64,000 nt of DNA from Nanobdellota archaeon (GCA_021818905.1 JAKASS010000003.1:1-64000); one strand, 5' to 3'. Counted from the stretch's first letter, positions 33,296 through 42,833 are shown. The notes: generated from the letters alone by a model not told the origin. Program-made: numbers and translations.

Positions 33296-35215
33296 CTATT
33301 TCTTATTTCTTCTGCGTCTTTGTTTAGTATTATTCTTACGTTTTCTAGACCTTGGTCCATTATTAATGAGCTTAGCCAAAGCATTCTTTCTGACCAATCT
33401 GAAGAGCCTATATTCGTATAGAAGCCCGCTTACGAGTACGCCTATCGCAAAGCCCAATACTGCGTATCCGAAAATTTCCCAGTCGACGTTCGTCGGTGCC
33501 GGTACTGATATCGGCTGCAAAACCGGGGTGAATGGCAAAGAAGAAGCGTTGACTAGACCTGCTTCAAAATTTGTATAAGTCATTGATAATGCTTCAAAAT
33601 CCAAATAATATGTCAAAGAAGTGTTTTCAAAGCTATTACCATATTGGTAATAGCTTAGTCCTAGAAATGGCGTTATCCCTGCTTTTTCCGCTTCGTCTAT
33701 CGCTCTCAAAGCGGATAGAGATATTTGATTTTCTACCACTGAAACCGACCCGTTTATGCTTATGCTATTTTCCTCGATCAATTGGTCTGCGGTTGCGATA
33801 GTGCCGAGAGAATTAAATATGGACGCAATGAAATGTCCTTCGCCCTGATAGTTTTCCGCTGCGCCGAAGGATGACTTCATTCCGTTCACTTGGGCCGGAT
33901 TATTGACGCCCAATAGCTCTGCGTAATTTATGAACGATGATGCCCTATAAATATAGTAGTTGCTTAGATTTGCATAATACGCTTCCGAGAAGTTAGAGCT
34001 TCCGGTCGGCAAACTGCCTACCCAGAATAAAGACGAGGCTCTTTTCACCTCTGCAAAAGAATAATTGATTGCTGACGAAAACAAATCTGAATCTAAAGTC
34101 GACTCCGACGAATTAAGATAAGAGGAAGCTTCAGCCAGACGGTCTATGGCAATCAGCTTAAGGTCTATGGTAGAAGAATTTGTAAGATGATCTTGAGTCA
34201 CTTCGCCGTAAGTATTTTGTATGGAAGTATTCTCAGATGATATTAGACCGGCCATAAATTGCGAAGGGTCTGCGGAAGTGCCTAATTGCTCCAAAGTTTT
34301 AGCTACCAATAAGTAACTCGCGGATTCTACCATCTCGCTTGCTGCAACGTAGTAATCCCCGCTAGCCGCATATGCCGATTCATTTTGTATCAATATATCC
34401 GCTTGCCGTATAAAGGACTCTACTGTCGAATTTGTACTCGTCTTCTCCGGCAAAGAAGAATAAATCGATTGCTGATAAGCATTAAACTCCTGGTATGTAG
34501 ATTTCATAACGAGATTGTATAAGCTTGTATATATGTCTGAATTCGCCGCCGGCGTTATGTTATATCCCGTGAAGTATTGGTATGCCTGATAAACAGAACT
34601 TATAGGCACCGCGACCATGCCTAAGCTTTCATCGTAAGCCAGCGCTGCAGGAGTCATGTTATCGGGGCTTGGTTCGTCTGATGGATACAAAAATATTTTC
34701 ATTCCCTGGGCCGCTGCTGCTTCACTTTTTGTAGCTACATCGCCGACTATCCCCATGCTTCCATCAGGATTTGCAGTTCCGGTCATAGCTATTTTGGGAT
34801 TCAGCGGTTTTCCTGTCAGAACGGCCATAGCCGCTATCGCAAAGGCGGCTCCTGCACTTGGGCCGCTGACCTCAGATGAAGATGAGGTTATGTAAAAGTA
34901 AAAGTTGTAGTGGTTGCAGTTAACGTTCACAAGCCGACACGCCACCAAAGTAGAAAGCGTCGCTTGTGCCTGTGTGCCTGTCCCTGTCAGAGGCGTCGAT
35001 CCTAGAAAAACTTGCCCGGTCCCATTAGTAACTTTCAGTGATAAGATCGCTGGCACGCCGACGGTGGTACCGTTTGATAAAGTCGAAACGCCGAATATGT
35101 ACAGGCTGGCATTGCCTAGCTGGTCTACCTGTTGTAATGGCGAGGCATGTACTAGTGCAAACGCGGACAAAAAAATCAGTGCAACTAAAGGAATCAATGA
35201 CCAGATTAATTTCAT
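33296..35215 (-). CDS. secreted, membrane-anchored Lon-type (S16) protease
   Basis: A 639-residue protein with an N-terminal signal peptide (about 1-24), an S16 protease domain whose dyad is Ser120 (EVSGPSAGAAFA) and Lys163 (VGDVATKSEAA), a long helical Ser/Asn/Tyr-rich region, and a C-terminal membrane helix near 585-607 followed by a very basic tail. There is no AAA+ domain, so it is not a Lon unfoldase; it acts outside the cell on unfolded or surface proteins. Such AAA-less S16 exoproteins are known in archaea. The lysine-arginine tail would be cytoplasmic. Confidence 0.85.
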   Translation of the reverse strand: MKLIWSLIPLVALIFLSAFALVHASPLQQVDQLGNASLYIFGVSTLSNGTTVGVPAILSLKVTNGTGQVFLGSTPLTGTGTQAQATLSTLVACRLVNVNCNHYNFYFYITSSSSEVSGPSAGAAFAIAAMAVLTGKPLNPKIAMTGTANPDGSMGIVGDVATKSEAAAAQGMKIFLYPSDEPSPDNMTPAALAYDESLGMVAVPISSVYQAYQYFTGYNITPAANSDIYTSLYNLVMKSTYQEFNAYQQSIYSSLPEKTSTNSTVESFIRQADILIQNESAYAASGDYYVAASEMVESASYLLVAKTLEQLGTSADPSQFMAGLISSENTSIQNTYGEVTQDHLTNSSTIDLKLIAIDRLAEASSYLNSSESTLDSDLFSSAINYSFAEVKRASSLFWVGSLPTGSSNFSEAYYANLSNYYIYRASSFINYAELLGVNNPAQVNGMKSSFGAAENYQGEGHFIASIFNSLGTIATADQLIEENSISINGSVSVVENQISLSALRAIDEAEKAGITPFLGLSYYQYGNSFENTSLTYYLDFEALSMTYTNFEAGLVNASSLPFTPVLQPISVPAPTNVDWEIFGYAVLGFAIGVLVSGLLYEYRLFRLVRKNALAKLINNGPRSRKRKNNTKQRRRRNKK

Positions 35216-35249
35216 AAAACTGATAGTCGCGGGAAACTTATAAGCATTT

Positions 35250-35516
35250 CTACTCGAAATCCTTCGATTCGAGCTTCTTCCTGAAAGATTCGAGCGCTTC
35301 TATGAGGAGAGGTAACTCGTCAAAACTCAGGGATAGGCTAGTTTTTATCCTTTCTTCCGGCTTTCCAGATTGCATAGAGACATAGCCTTTCTTCAGGCTT
35401 ATGAACGTTATTTCTTTTTCGCCTTCTTTGCCGCGGGTAAGGTTTATCTTTATGAAGTTATTTGAGCCTTCCCTCGTTATTTTTTCTGTAGGTTCTGCCA
35501 GATCCTTGAATTCCAT
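35250..35516 (-). CDS. hypothetical protein, 88 aa, unknown
   Basis: Not recognised. A small soluble protein with a beta-rich core (FIKINLTRGKEGEKEITFIS) and a C-terminal helix (LPLLIEALESFRKKLES). The layout of strands followed by one helix is reminiscent of PC4-like nucleic-acid-binding proteins, but I cannot confirm that. I chose the ATG at 35516 over a GTG at 35531 because an AT-rich TATA-like stretch near 35545 sits the right distance from it. Confidence 0.5.
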   Translation of the reverse strand: MEFKDLAEPTEKITREGSNNFIKINLTRGKEGEKEITFISLKKGYVSMQSGKPEERIKTSLSLSFDELPLLIEALESFRKKLESKDFE

Positions 35517-35547
35517 AAAAGAAAAATGCACGCGGAGCTTAAATAAT

Positions 35548-36369
35548 TTACTTCTTTTCTAATACGGCTTTAGCTCTTTCTACGTCTTCTCTCGCCCTTA
35601 CGTGGATCCAATTACCATTATATAGATAACCATATAGCAGCCCATCTTTCGCTAAAAGCGGTAACAGATCCCTCTTTATGTCCCATTCCATCTCGCCGGG
35701 CGGTATATATTTGAACATTTCATGGTCAAAAATGAACGCAGAAGTCGGCAAAAGTTTTGAATGAAACGGCATCTGTGATCTTTCATACAAGACGACCCGA
35801 TTGCCTTTCACTACTAATCTATCTTTTACCTCTTCAGAAGACGAAGTCGATATCGCCATCGAAGCTACGCTGTTATGCGCTGTGTGGAACCTTAGCATGT
35901 CTTTTAGGTCTATATCAAATACAACGTCTCCCGGCACGAAAAGGGTCGTTGAACCGACATACTGTTTTATCCTTTCCAGGGCCTTTGCACTACCTCTGAG
36001 GTTATTATCATCGATGTATTTTATGTCAACACCGTAGCCTTCACCGTTTCTTAACAGCCTGAACACGCTTTTTAGAAGCTCGGTCTGGCCCGATATAAAA
36101 ACATTCCTGAATCCGTTAAGCCTTAGTATGCTTAAAGTATTTTCTATTATGGTCTGATTCCCAACTTTTAATAGCGGCCTGTATATATCTGTGCCTTCAA
36201 CTGTAAAATTGCCGCCGCAGAGAATTATCGCGGTATGTTGTCGCTCAAAGAATTTTCTCAATATGTCTTCTACCGCTTCGCTTTTTGATTTGTAATTTAT
36301 GTTGTCGACTACCGAATCCAGCTTGGAAAGAACGTCTCCGTCTATCGTAAACGATGCCCTAGATTTCAT
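35548..36369 (-). CDS. ribbon-helix-helix / nucleotidyltransferase fusion
   Basis: A 273-residue protein. Residues 1-45 form a CopG-type ribbon-helix-helix (ASFTIDGDVLSKLDSVV ... YKSKSEAVEDILRKFF). From 47 on is a sugar-phosphate nucleotidyltransferase fold: AIILCGG, RPLLKVGNQTIIENTL, FVPGDVVFDIDL and TSAFIFDHEMF. The usual GGxGTRL signature is altered (GGNFTVEGTDIYRP), so activity is uncertain. Fusion of a DNA-binding domain to such an enzyme suggests a sensor-regulator that reads sugar-nucleotide levels; this is inference. Confidence 0.75.
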   Translation of the reverse strand: MKSRASFTIDGDVLSKLDSVVDNINYKSKSEAVEDILRKFFERQHTAIILCGGNFTVEGTDIYRPLLKVGNQTIIENTLSILRLNGFRNVFISGQTELLKSVFRLLRNGEGYGVDIKYIDDNNLRGSAKALERIKQYVGSTTLFVPGDVVFDIDLKDMLRFHTAHNSVASMAISTSSSEEVKDRLVVKGNRVVLYERSQMPFHSKLLPTSAFIFDHEMFKYIPPGEMEWDIKRDLLPLLAKDGLLYGYLYNGNWIHVRAREDVERAKAVLEKK

Positions 36370-36556
36370 ATTACAGTATTACTTTGGCGGACGAAATATT
36401 TAAACCAATACTTGCTATCTAAAGCGGATCTAAGTAAAGTTAAAAATCACCTAAACGGGTCATAGTGAAATAATCACGCGTGGCAATCTAGTTTGCAGTC
36501 TAAAAATCTAATAATGGAATAATAAAAACGTAAATAGCCGGGTATTCGTATAAGAC

Positions 36557-37024
36557 ATGGGAAAGGATTCTATAACTTATACTATCGAACTTAATACACA
36601 AAAAATTTGGGGTTGGCATTTCGCAAAAAGCCGTATTCTCGATTGATCGGCAATTCGAAAAGTTGCCCAAGCGAAAGCCGATTATGAGCCTACATTTAAT
36701 GTTTCACAAGAGCGAAATCCAAAGACGGCCCAAAGAATGCTGGGAGCAATCTTAACTGATTCTGCAAGTATACCCAGCACGATAGGGGCCGTTATGACAT
36801 ATCTTACACAGTCCGTTCCAATTGGTGTGATATGCGGTGCGACGGCGTCTTTAGGGGTTTTGTTTTTTAATGGGGGCGGTGTTATAAACACTCTTGAAAA
36901 ATATAACAAGGATTACATACGCGAGTGGGTGGCATATTACCAACGGGTAAACATAAAAGTAAAGGCTAAAACGGCGATAGCAACTATAACAATTCCCTGG
37001 GGGCGAATTAAAAACGACAACTAG
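36557..37024 (+). CDS. small membrane protein, 155 aa, unknown
   Basis: I read an open frame from ATG 36557 to TAG 37022-37024; an internal ATG at 36737 would give only 95 residues. The N-terminal 60 residues are polar and basic (NLGLAFRKKPYSRLIGNSKV), then comes a hydrophobic segment (VMTYLTQSVPIGVICGATAS) long enough to span the membrane once or twice, and a basic tail. No family recognised. The 36370-36556 stretch before it shows only AT-rich promoter-like sequence. Confidence 0.45.
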
Positions 37025-37048
37025 AAGAATAAACCAAATTTATTTAGT

Positions 37049-37324
37049 TTACTCTAAACGCTTGATTATATGATATCCAAACTGCGTTTTTACTATGGGA
37101 GAAACTTCTCCCTTATTCAATGCGAACGCTGCCCTCTCAAATTCTTTTACCATCATCCCTCGACCGAAAAACCCTAGGTCCCCGCCGTGCTTGCTGGACC
37201 CGTCTATAGAATATTTTTCGGCGAGCGACGAAAAGCTTTTTCCCTCCTTTAAAAGACTCATTACTTCTTCAGCCGTTGCCTGGTTTTTTACAAGGATATG
37301 CGCGCATCTTATTTTATCTACCAT
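37049..37324 (-). CDS. parvulin-type peptidyl-prolyl isomerase (PpiC)
   Basis: A 91-residue single-domain parvulin. Family blocks: [70 protein letters not shown]. The ATG at 37324 matches the usual start just before the first strand; the upstream in-frame start adds an implausible hydrophobic lead. No signal peptide, so cytoplasmic. Confidence 0.92.
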   Translation of the reverse strand: MVDKIRCAHILVKNQATAEEVMSLLKEGKSFSSLAEKYSIDGSSKHGGDLGFFGRGMMVKEFERAAFALNKGEVSPIVKTQFGYHIIKRLE

Positions 37325-37401
37325 AAGAATTATTGGTTTCCGATTATTTAACAATTAACTTCTAATAAACTATTAATACTGGCTGGAGTCAATTATCTCA
37401 A

Positions 37402-38274
37402 ATGAAGCCGCCATCCCAAAGCAATCTGGATAACATAGTCGATAGTATATACAGAGATAACAGGCCAGAGGTGTCGATAAAATTAAAAGACAACGGCGCA
37501 GGTCTCCCTATAGCTTACAACCCTTTCACGAATGCGATTGAAGTAAGTCCTTCTGTCGTAAGCGCAATCGAAACTGGGCGGGAGAAAGGTAGTCTTCATG
37601 CTATATTGCACCTATCCCGGGGCGTAAGGACTTTGATGAATCACGAGATAGGACATTATTATCAGGCTCAGACTATAGCAGAATTAATAAAAGACGAACT
37701 CGTCCTTAGAGGGAAGTACACGCCAAAAAGAGCCGAGATACTTTCTAAATTGGGTAAGGGGGACATAAGCGATTATTTGAGATTGCGCCACTTTTTTACG
37801 ATTTATCCTATCGGTAAGGCATTCCAAAAAGTGTTTGAAAAATATATGGATGGGGCAGAGGCAGGAGCTACTTTATACGCATTGAGTCTGAGTAAAAATC
37901 CTACGAACGATTATGCATCATCAATAGGCTTAACGGTCGCATACCTTGCAATGAAAGGCGGCAAAAAAATGAAGATCCCTGTAAAAGCCTCTGACAACGA
38001 CATGTCGTCACCTCTAAGCGCATACAGAATAGAATATAAGAACTGGGCGGAGGCATCCTTAGACGAACGCATAGATTTCCTAGTAGGCCAACTACTTAGG
38101 CATCACGGCTCTGACCGTTTTGGCGATGCAAAATTCATTGAAGAAGCTTCGAAGTTATACTACGGCAAAAAGAAAGATTTTAGCGATGTGGATGTAGATG
38201 AAGCCGTAAAGAACGGGAAGCTAGCTGCGAGAAGATTGATAAAAGAAATGAATTCTTTGGGAATAAAATTCTGA
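37402..38274 (+). CDS. putative HExxH zinc metalloprotease
   Basis: A 290-residue soluble protein. TLMNHEIGHYYQAQ at about 78-90 contains HEIGH (81-85), the zinc-binding HExxH helix. A later EAGATLYAL helix could supply the third ligand as in gluzincins. No signal peptide, no membrane helix and no known family beyond the motif. It is followed after ten bases by an ADP-ribosyltransferase-like gene, almost certainly in one operon. A regulatory or effector protease is the best guess; the HExxH motif alone can also occur by chance. Confidence 0.6.
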   Translation: MKPPSQSNLDNIVDSIYRDNRPEVSIKLKDNGAGLPIAYNPFTNAIEVSPSVVSAIETGREKGSLHAILHLSRGVRTLMNHEIGHYYQAQTIAELIKDELVLRGKYTPKRAEILSKLGKGDISDYLRLRHFFTIYPIGKAFQKVFEKYMDGAEAGATLYALSLSKNPTNDYASSIGLTVAYLAMKGGKKMKIPVKASDNDMSSPLSAYRIEYKNWAEASLDERIDFLVGQLLRHHGSDRFGDAKFIEEASKLYYGKKKDFSDVDVDEAVKNGKLAARRLIKEMNSLGIKF

Positions 38275-38284
38275 TTAATAAGAT

Positions 38285-38863
38285 ATGGCGGAAACTAAGC
38301 TTAACCAAATAATAGAAATAGAAAAAGGAGAAGAGCTATATCACGGTTCTAATGTAAAAAACATCGAGCATTTTTTGCACTCTGAATATGGCTCACTTGG
38401 GACTGGTTTCTATATCACAAGAAGCCTTGATAAGGCGAAATACTACGCAAAAAAGAAAGCAAAAAATCGTGGCGGGGAACCCGTAGTCTACGCAGCCGAG
38501 TCGTCCGGGGCGAAATTCTTTAATCTGGCTTATACTGACGGCAAAGAAATACTGGTGCATTTTGGTGGATATCTTTTGGAACGCTCAAAAATCGGGCGTG
38601 AAAACTGCCGGTCATTGGATAGACGCTACGATGCCGTAATCGTCGGCGATGAGGTAAATGCTCTATGCGAGTCCCTCGGGAAAGAGATGGTGCAAAATCC
38701 ATCGAGTTTTCTTATGCTTCTGCCGACATTGACAGATTTCGGAGAATATAATTTAGCGCTAATCGATTTCTTAAAGAATCGCGGATATGACGGTATGACT
38801 CTAGACGAGGATTATGTGCTATTCGATCCCTCTGATTTTAAGCACGCACACATTATCAATTGA
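38285..38863 (+). CDS. ADP-ribosyltransferase-like protein
   Basis: A 192-residue protein. ELYHGSNVKNIEHF (H20), GSLGTGFYITRSLDKAKYYA (Y43) and DYVLFDPSDFK near 176-186 have the order of the H-Y-[E/Q/D] motifs in diphtheria-toxin/PARP-type ADP-ribosyltransferases, where the last block is usually E-Y-x-V-F-D-P. The catalytic acidic residue would be E175 or D176. It would use NAD to modify a protein, RNA or DNA. Co-transcribed with the HExxH protein. No antitoxin-like partner is visible. Assignment is from motif pattern only. Confidence 0.55.
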   Translation: MAETKLNQIIEIEKGEELYHGSNVKNIEHFLHSEYGSLGTGFYITRSLDKAKYYAKKKAKNRGGEPVVYAAESSGAKFFNLAYTDGKEILVHFGGYLLERSKIGRENCRSLDRRYDAVIVGDEVNALCESLGKEMVQNPSSFLMLLPTLTDFGEYNLALIDFLKNRGYDGMTLDEDYVLFDPSDFKHAHIIN

Positions 38864-38930
38864 ACGTCTGCGGCAACAAAAAGCTTTTATACTATGTCAA
38901 TTATATAAATAATTGATTCTGATAAAATCT

Positions 38931-39545
38931 ATGGACTCAGTAAAGACAGGTACTACGACGTTGGGCTTGATATACAAAGACGGAGTCGTCTTAGCCGCAG
39001 ATAGAAGGGTTTCCGCCGGGAACTTGGTTTTTGGACACTACGAGAAAATCGCCAAACTAAGTCCTAGCATGGGTATAACTATGGCGGGCTCGGTGGCTGA
39101 TGTGCAGACCCTCATAAAGATAATGCAGTCAGAAATAGCGCTTTATGAGATCCGTTCTGGAAATAGGATGACTACAAAGGCCGCGGTCGGATTATTTGCT
39201 ACCATACTTTTTAATAACAGGTTCTCGCTCATAGGCAGCGGCTTCATAGTCGGCGGCTATGACACAAAACCAGAAATTTTCAGTTTAGAGACTGCGGGTT
39301 CTAAATTACCGGATAAGTATGCATCTATAGGAAGCGGAAGCGTTGTCGCTCTTGGTGTATTAGAGGCCGAATACAAAGACGACATGCAAGAAGATGATGC
39401 GATAAAACTTGCCCACAGGTCGATTTCTACAGCGATAAAAAGAGACGTTTATACAGGCGATGGCGTCGATATAGTATTAGTAGACAAAAAAGGTTACAGG
39501 AAATTATCCGATGCCGAAGTAAGCAGAGCCCTTGCTTCTAAGTAA
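38931..39545 (+). CDS. psmB: proteasome beta subunit
   Basis: A 204-residue Ntn-hydrolase. The short propeptide MDSVKTG is removed to expose the catalytic threonine of TTTLGLIYKDGVVLAADRR; Lys of the KIAKL strand and GSGS near 140 complete the active site. I start at ATG 38931 since a TTG at 38913 would lengthen the propeptide without reason. Its 3' end is 34 bases before fttA. The alpha subunit is not in the window. Confidence 0.94.
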   Translation: MDSVKTGTTTLGLIYKDGVVLAADRRVSAGNLVFGHYEKIAKLSPSMGITMAGSVADVQTLIKIMQSEIALYEIRSGNRMTTKAAVGLFATILFNNRFSLIGSGFIVGGYDTKPEIFSLETAGSKLPDKYASIGSGSVVALGVLEAEYKDDMQEDDAIKLAHRSISTAIKRDVYTGDGVDIVLVDKKGYRKLSDAEVSRALASK

Positions 39546-39579
39546 GTTAAATCCTAATCAGTTATTTTTAGTGCGTTTT

Positions 39580-41469
39580 ATGGAGATTAAAAAAGACATA
39601 ATCGAACTTATCGGAGATGCCGCGCTTGTCGAAGACATAAACTTCGAAGTATCAAACATAATAGTATACACTAAAAATAGGAAATTCTTTCTAGGCTGCT
39701 CTGACTTGATAAAGACCATGGTAAGCAAAGAGAAAAAACGCATAGAGGTGCGGCTCGACCCATCGCTTTTGATGGATGAAAAGGAAGCTGAGAATGCTAT
39801 AAAGAAAATAGTCCCTAAAGAAGCCGAACTAAAAGAGATCTGGTTCGATAAAGAAAGGAGCGTTGTTTCTCTAGAAGCCGTTAGACCAGAAATGATAACC
39901 AACAATAATAAAAAGGTAATAAATAACATACGCGAAGAGACTGGCTGGTCTATTTTCCTCAGTAGATATCCTTTGATAAAATCGGACGTACTTAGAGCGA
40001 TAAGAGAGATGCTTTATTCCAGCTCAAAGTTTAGAACGAAGCTACTCAATTCTATAGGAGAAAAAATATACAATTCTAAAGTCGACGTAAACGACAAATA
40101 TTGGGTGAGGTTGAGCGCGCTTGGCGGATTCAGACACGTTGGCAGGTCGTGCATGCTCGTGCAGACACCGATAAGCACGATAATGTTGGATTGCGGAATA
40201 GACGTAAGCAACTCACGAGAACCTGTGCCAAGGATAGACGCTCCTGAGTTTGACATATCAAAATTGGACGCCGTAGTAATAACCCACAGCCACTTGGACC
40301 ACTGCGGCTTTCTACCGACGTTATATAAATACGGTTACAAAGGACCGGTCTATTCGACGCTGCCTACAAGGGACGTGATGACCCTGCTTCATCTTGATTA
40401 CATAGCCTTAGGCAATAAGACGAACTCTAAAGCAATGTTCGCCGTCGCTGATATAAAAGAGATGCTGAAGTATTCTATACCCCTTTCATACAGAGAAGTA
40501 ACTGACATCACTCCGGACATAAGGGTTACGTTGCACAATGCCGGACACATACTTGGGTCTTCCATGGTACACCTAAACATCGGCAGCGGCTTTTACAACG
40601 TACTATATACAGGCGACTTCAAATACGCAAATTCGAAGACTCTGAATAAGGCGGACAATATCTTTGACAGGGTAGAGGCCTTGATAATGGAAAGCACGTA
40701 CGGCGGCGACCAGGATCAACAGCCGGTAAGAGAAGACGCAGAACAATTCTTCTTAGACATAATAACAAAAACTGTGGAGAAAAAAGGCAAGGTGCTCGTG
40801 CCGGTACTTGGTGTCGGCCGTGCGCAGGAACTGATGTTGCTGATAGAAGAGTGGGAACGATTCGGTCTTATGCCGGATATCCCTGTTGTAGTAGACGGAA
40901 TGCTTTGGGACGTCACTGCGATTTATACGGCCTACCCAGAGTTTATGAACACCGAGACGAAAAAAAGGATAATCGAACACAACAACAATCCATTCATATC
41001 TCCCAACTTCAAACACACCGTTAGCGAAGAAGAGAGACAACAGATACTTGCTGGTGGGCCTGCGATTATAATCGCCACGTCCGGGATGTTGAACGGCGGC
41101 CCGTCTGTAAGTTACTTTGCAAACCTGTGCGAAGACGAAAGGAATTCCGTCGTGCTAGTATCATACCAAGGCGCTGGAACCTTGGGCAGAACACTCCAGA
41201 ACGGGGGGAGAGAAGTAGACATAGAATTCAACGGGAAGATAAGGCACTTCACCGTGAATTCGCTCATATATTCTATAGAGGGATTCTCGGGCCATTCGGA
41301 CAGGAACCAGCTTGAACGATACATAAATGACATAAAACCAAGGCCTAGAAAGTTGATACTTGACCACGGGGAAGAGAGCAAGATAATCTCACTCGCACAC
41401 TTCATGAGAAAAAGATTCAAAGTCGAGACCTTAGCACCGCACGTGCTTGACGCAATCAGATTGAAGTGA
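39580..41469 (+). CDS. fttA: aCPSF1/FttA, KH-containing beta-CASP ribonuclease (transcription terminator)
   Basis: A 629-residue archaeal CPSF1. Two N-terminal KH domains (about 1-150) bind U-rich RNA, followed by a metallo-beta-lactamase core with THSHLDHCGF near 235 and GHILGSSMVHL, a beta-CASP domain, and the C-terminal GFSGHSDRNQLERYI. In archaea this nuclease releases transcripts after U-tracts, so it explains T-rich 3' ends here. I start at ATG 39580 (MEIKKDI); the upstream in-frame start overlaps psmB. Confidence 0.94.
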   Translation: MEIKKDIIELIGDAALVEDINFEVSNIIVYTKNRKFFLGCSDLIKTMVSKEKKRIEVRLDPSLLMDEKEAENAIKKIVPKEAELKEIWFDKERSVVSLEAVRPEMITNNNKKVINNIREETGWSIFLSRYPLIKSDVLRAIREMLYSSSKFRTKLLNSIGEKIYNSKVDVNDKYWVRLSALGGFRHVGRSCMLVQTPISTIMLDCGIDVSNSREPVPRIDAPEFDISKLDAVVITHSHLDHCGFLPTLYKYGYKGPVYSTLPTRDVMTLLHLDYIALGNKTNSKAMFAVADIKEMLKYSIPLSYREVTDITPDIRVTLHNAGHILGSSMVHLNIGSGFYNVLYTGDFKYANSKTLNKADNIFDRVEALIMESTYGGDQDQQPVREDAEQFFLDIITKTVEKKGKVLVPVLGVGRAQELMLLIEEWERFGLMPDIPVVVDGMLWDVTAIYTAYPEFMNTETKKRIIEHNNNPFISPNFKHTVSEEERQQILAGGPAIIIATSGMLNGGPSVSYFANLCEDERNSVVLVSYQGAGTLGRTLQNGGREVDIEFNGKIRHFTVNSLIYSIEGFSGHSDRNQLERYINDIKPRPRKLILDHGEESKIISLAHFMRKRFKVETLAPHVLDAIRLK

Positions 41470-41571
41470 TCATCTCTAAAATAGGCACATTATCTCTTCA
41501 TACGCTTTCATATACCATCGAAAGTTTCCGGTTAATTAAAGTTTTTAATATAGGCTAATTTATGTATAGAC

Positions 41572-42147
41572 ATGAGCGGCAGAAATAAAACGATTGTAGT
41601 CGGTCTAAGTTCTTTACCCGGCGGAGGAAAAGATTACATAGCTGACATATTAGTCGCCGACTACGGTTTCTACAAAGTTTCTCCTGGAGACATAACGCGT
41701 GAACTACTAAGACAAGCCAGCAAGTCTGTAACTATGACGAGAGAAGTCCAAGAACAACTGACAAAGAACCTGATAAAAAAATACGGCCAAAATTATCTTA
41801 TGGAGCTTTGCTACAGAAAGATACGAAAATCAAAAAAGCAAAGGATAGTTATCCCGGGGCTGAGATATGCATCTGATGTCAACTTTTACAGGGAACATTT
41901 TGACGGAGCATTTACCAATATATTCATATACGCATCCAAAAAAACTCGTTACTCCAGATTGACAGCTAGGGACAGGGAAGACGCGCCATCTTCATACGCA
42001 GAGTTCAACAGGCAAGACGAAGCCCAGGAGAAGCGATACAATCTGCAAAAAACTAAGGAAGTTTCTGATTACGGGGTGTATAATGACCATAAAAATAAAA
42101 GACAGATAAGGTCAGAACTAGAAAAAATATTGGAAAAACTTTCTTAA
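41572..42147 (+). CDS. P-loop nucleotide kinase-like protein
   Basis: A 191-residue protein. GLSSLPGGGKDYIADIL is a Walker A loop of the nucleoside-kinase type with Asp in place of Ser/Thr after the lysine. The remainder (VSPGDITRELLRQ, IVIPGLRYASDVNFYRE, TRYSRLTARDREDAPSS) has the layout of the UPF0200/dephospho-CoA-kinase-like group found in archaea. Substrate unknown. It overlaps the end of convergent dph6 by four bases. Confidence 0.65.
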   Translation: MSGRNKTIVVGLSSLPGGGKDYIADILVADYGFYKVSPGDITRELLRQASKSVTMTREVQEQLTKNLIKKYGQNYLMELCYRKIRKSKKQRIVIPGLRYASDVNFYREHFDGAFTNIFIYASKKTRYSRLTARDREDAPSSYAEFNRQDEAQEKRYNLQKTKEVSDYGVYNDHKNKRQIRSELEKILEKLS

Positions 42148-42833
42148 GACTTGTCTTCTAAGACGGCGTTTTGTATTTCTAGATAACCAGTTTTATCTTT
42201 TTCATCCCACATCTTGGCAGAACTTCCGACCTCTATTTTCTTTGCAAAAATCGGACAATCGATTACAAGGCTTTCATATTCTCCCCCTTCACCTGAAACG
42301 TTTATACCAAACTTCTTATTCAGTTTTACCAATTCCGTAACGGCTGATTCATCGAGCATCCTACCAAGCCAGTCTTTGCCAAGCCCGTCTGCCGCTACTT
42401 TGATTATAATAACTTTGAAATTTGATTTTAGTAGTGTTCTTAGATATACCTCCTGATTTATTCCCCATATGGGGGCGATGCTCGCTATTCCTAGTTCTTC
42501 GCAGATTTTATCTACCCTGGACTTTTGGTACTGACTGGCTATCGCACCGCTGACTATCCCGTCAAGACCGTATTTTTCTTTCATCTTTTTTAGGAAGGCG
42601 GTTAAATCTCCCAGTTCCTTTTCTTTCTCTCCTTTAGTATGAAAGCGCTCTAGCGGGATTCCTAAAGCCTCTGCTTGTCTATCCAATAGCGCAGAGCCGA
42701 CGGTATGGAACATGTAAGAATCTTTATTTTCGGAGTCTGCATTTATCAGACAGCTTATCTCGTTTTCTTTGGAAGCCAAGAACATTGAATAAGTCGAGTC
42801 TTTTCCACCGGTGAACAATACGCCAAGTCTCAT
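42144..42833 (-). CDS. dph6: diphthine--ammonia ligase (Dph6)
   Basis: A 229-residue adenine-nucleotide-alpha-hydrolase protein. The PP-loop LFTGGKDSTYSM is at the start, GDIVSGAIASQYQKSRVD-like block (DGIVSGAIASQYQKSRVD) near 93-110, and NVSGEGGEYESLVIDCP near 180, all diagnostic for Dph6, which amidates diphthine to diphthamide on EF-2. The ATG at 42833 follows the stop of a small ORF by three bases. With dph5 and EF-2, two of the pathway's later steps are in this window. Confidence 0.9.
   Translation of the reverse strand: MRLGVLFTGGKDSTYSMFLASKENEISCLINADSENKDSYMFHTVGSALLDRQAEALGIPLERFHTKGEKEKELGDLTAFLKKMKEKYGLDGIVSGAIASQYQKSRVDKICEELGIASIAPIWGINQEVYLRTLLKSNFKVIIIKVAADGLGKDWLGRMLDESAVTELVKLNKKFGINVSGEGGEYESLVIDCPIFAKKIEVGSSAKMWDEKDKTGYLEIQNAVLEDKS

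Noticed and set aside
36737-37024. 95-residue gene starting at ATG 36737
   Set aside because: The frame is open without a stop back to ATG 36557, so the longer start is at least as likely; coding status of either remains weak.
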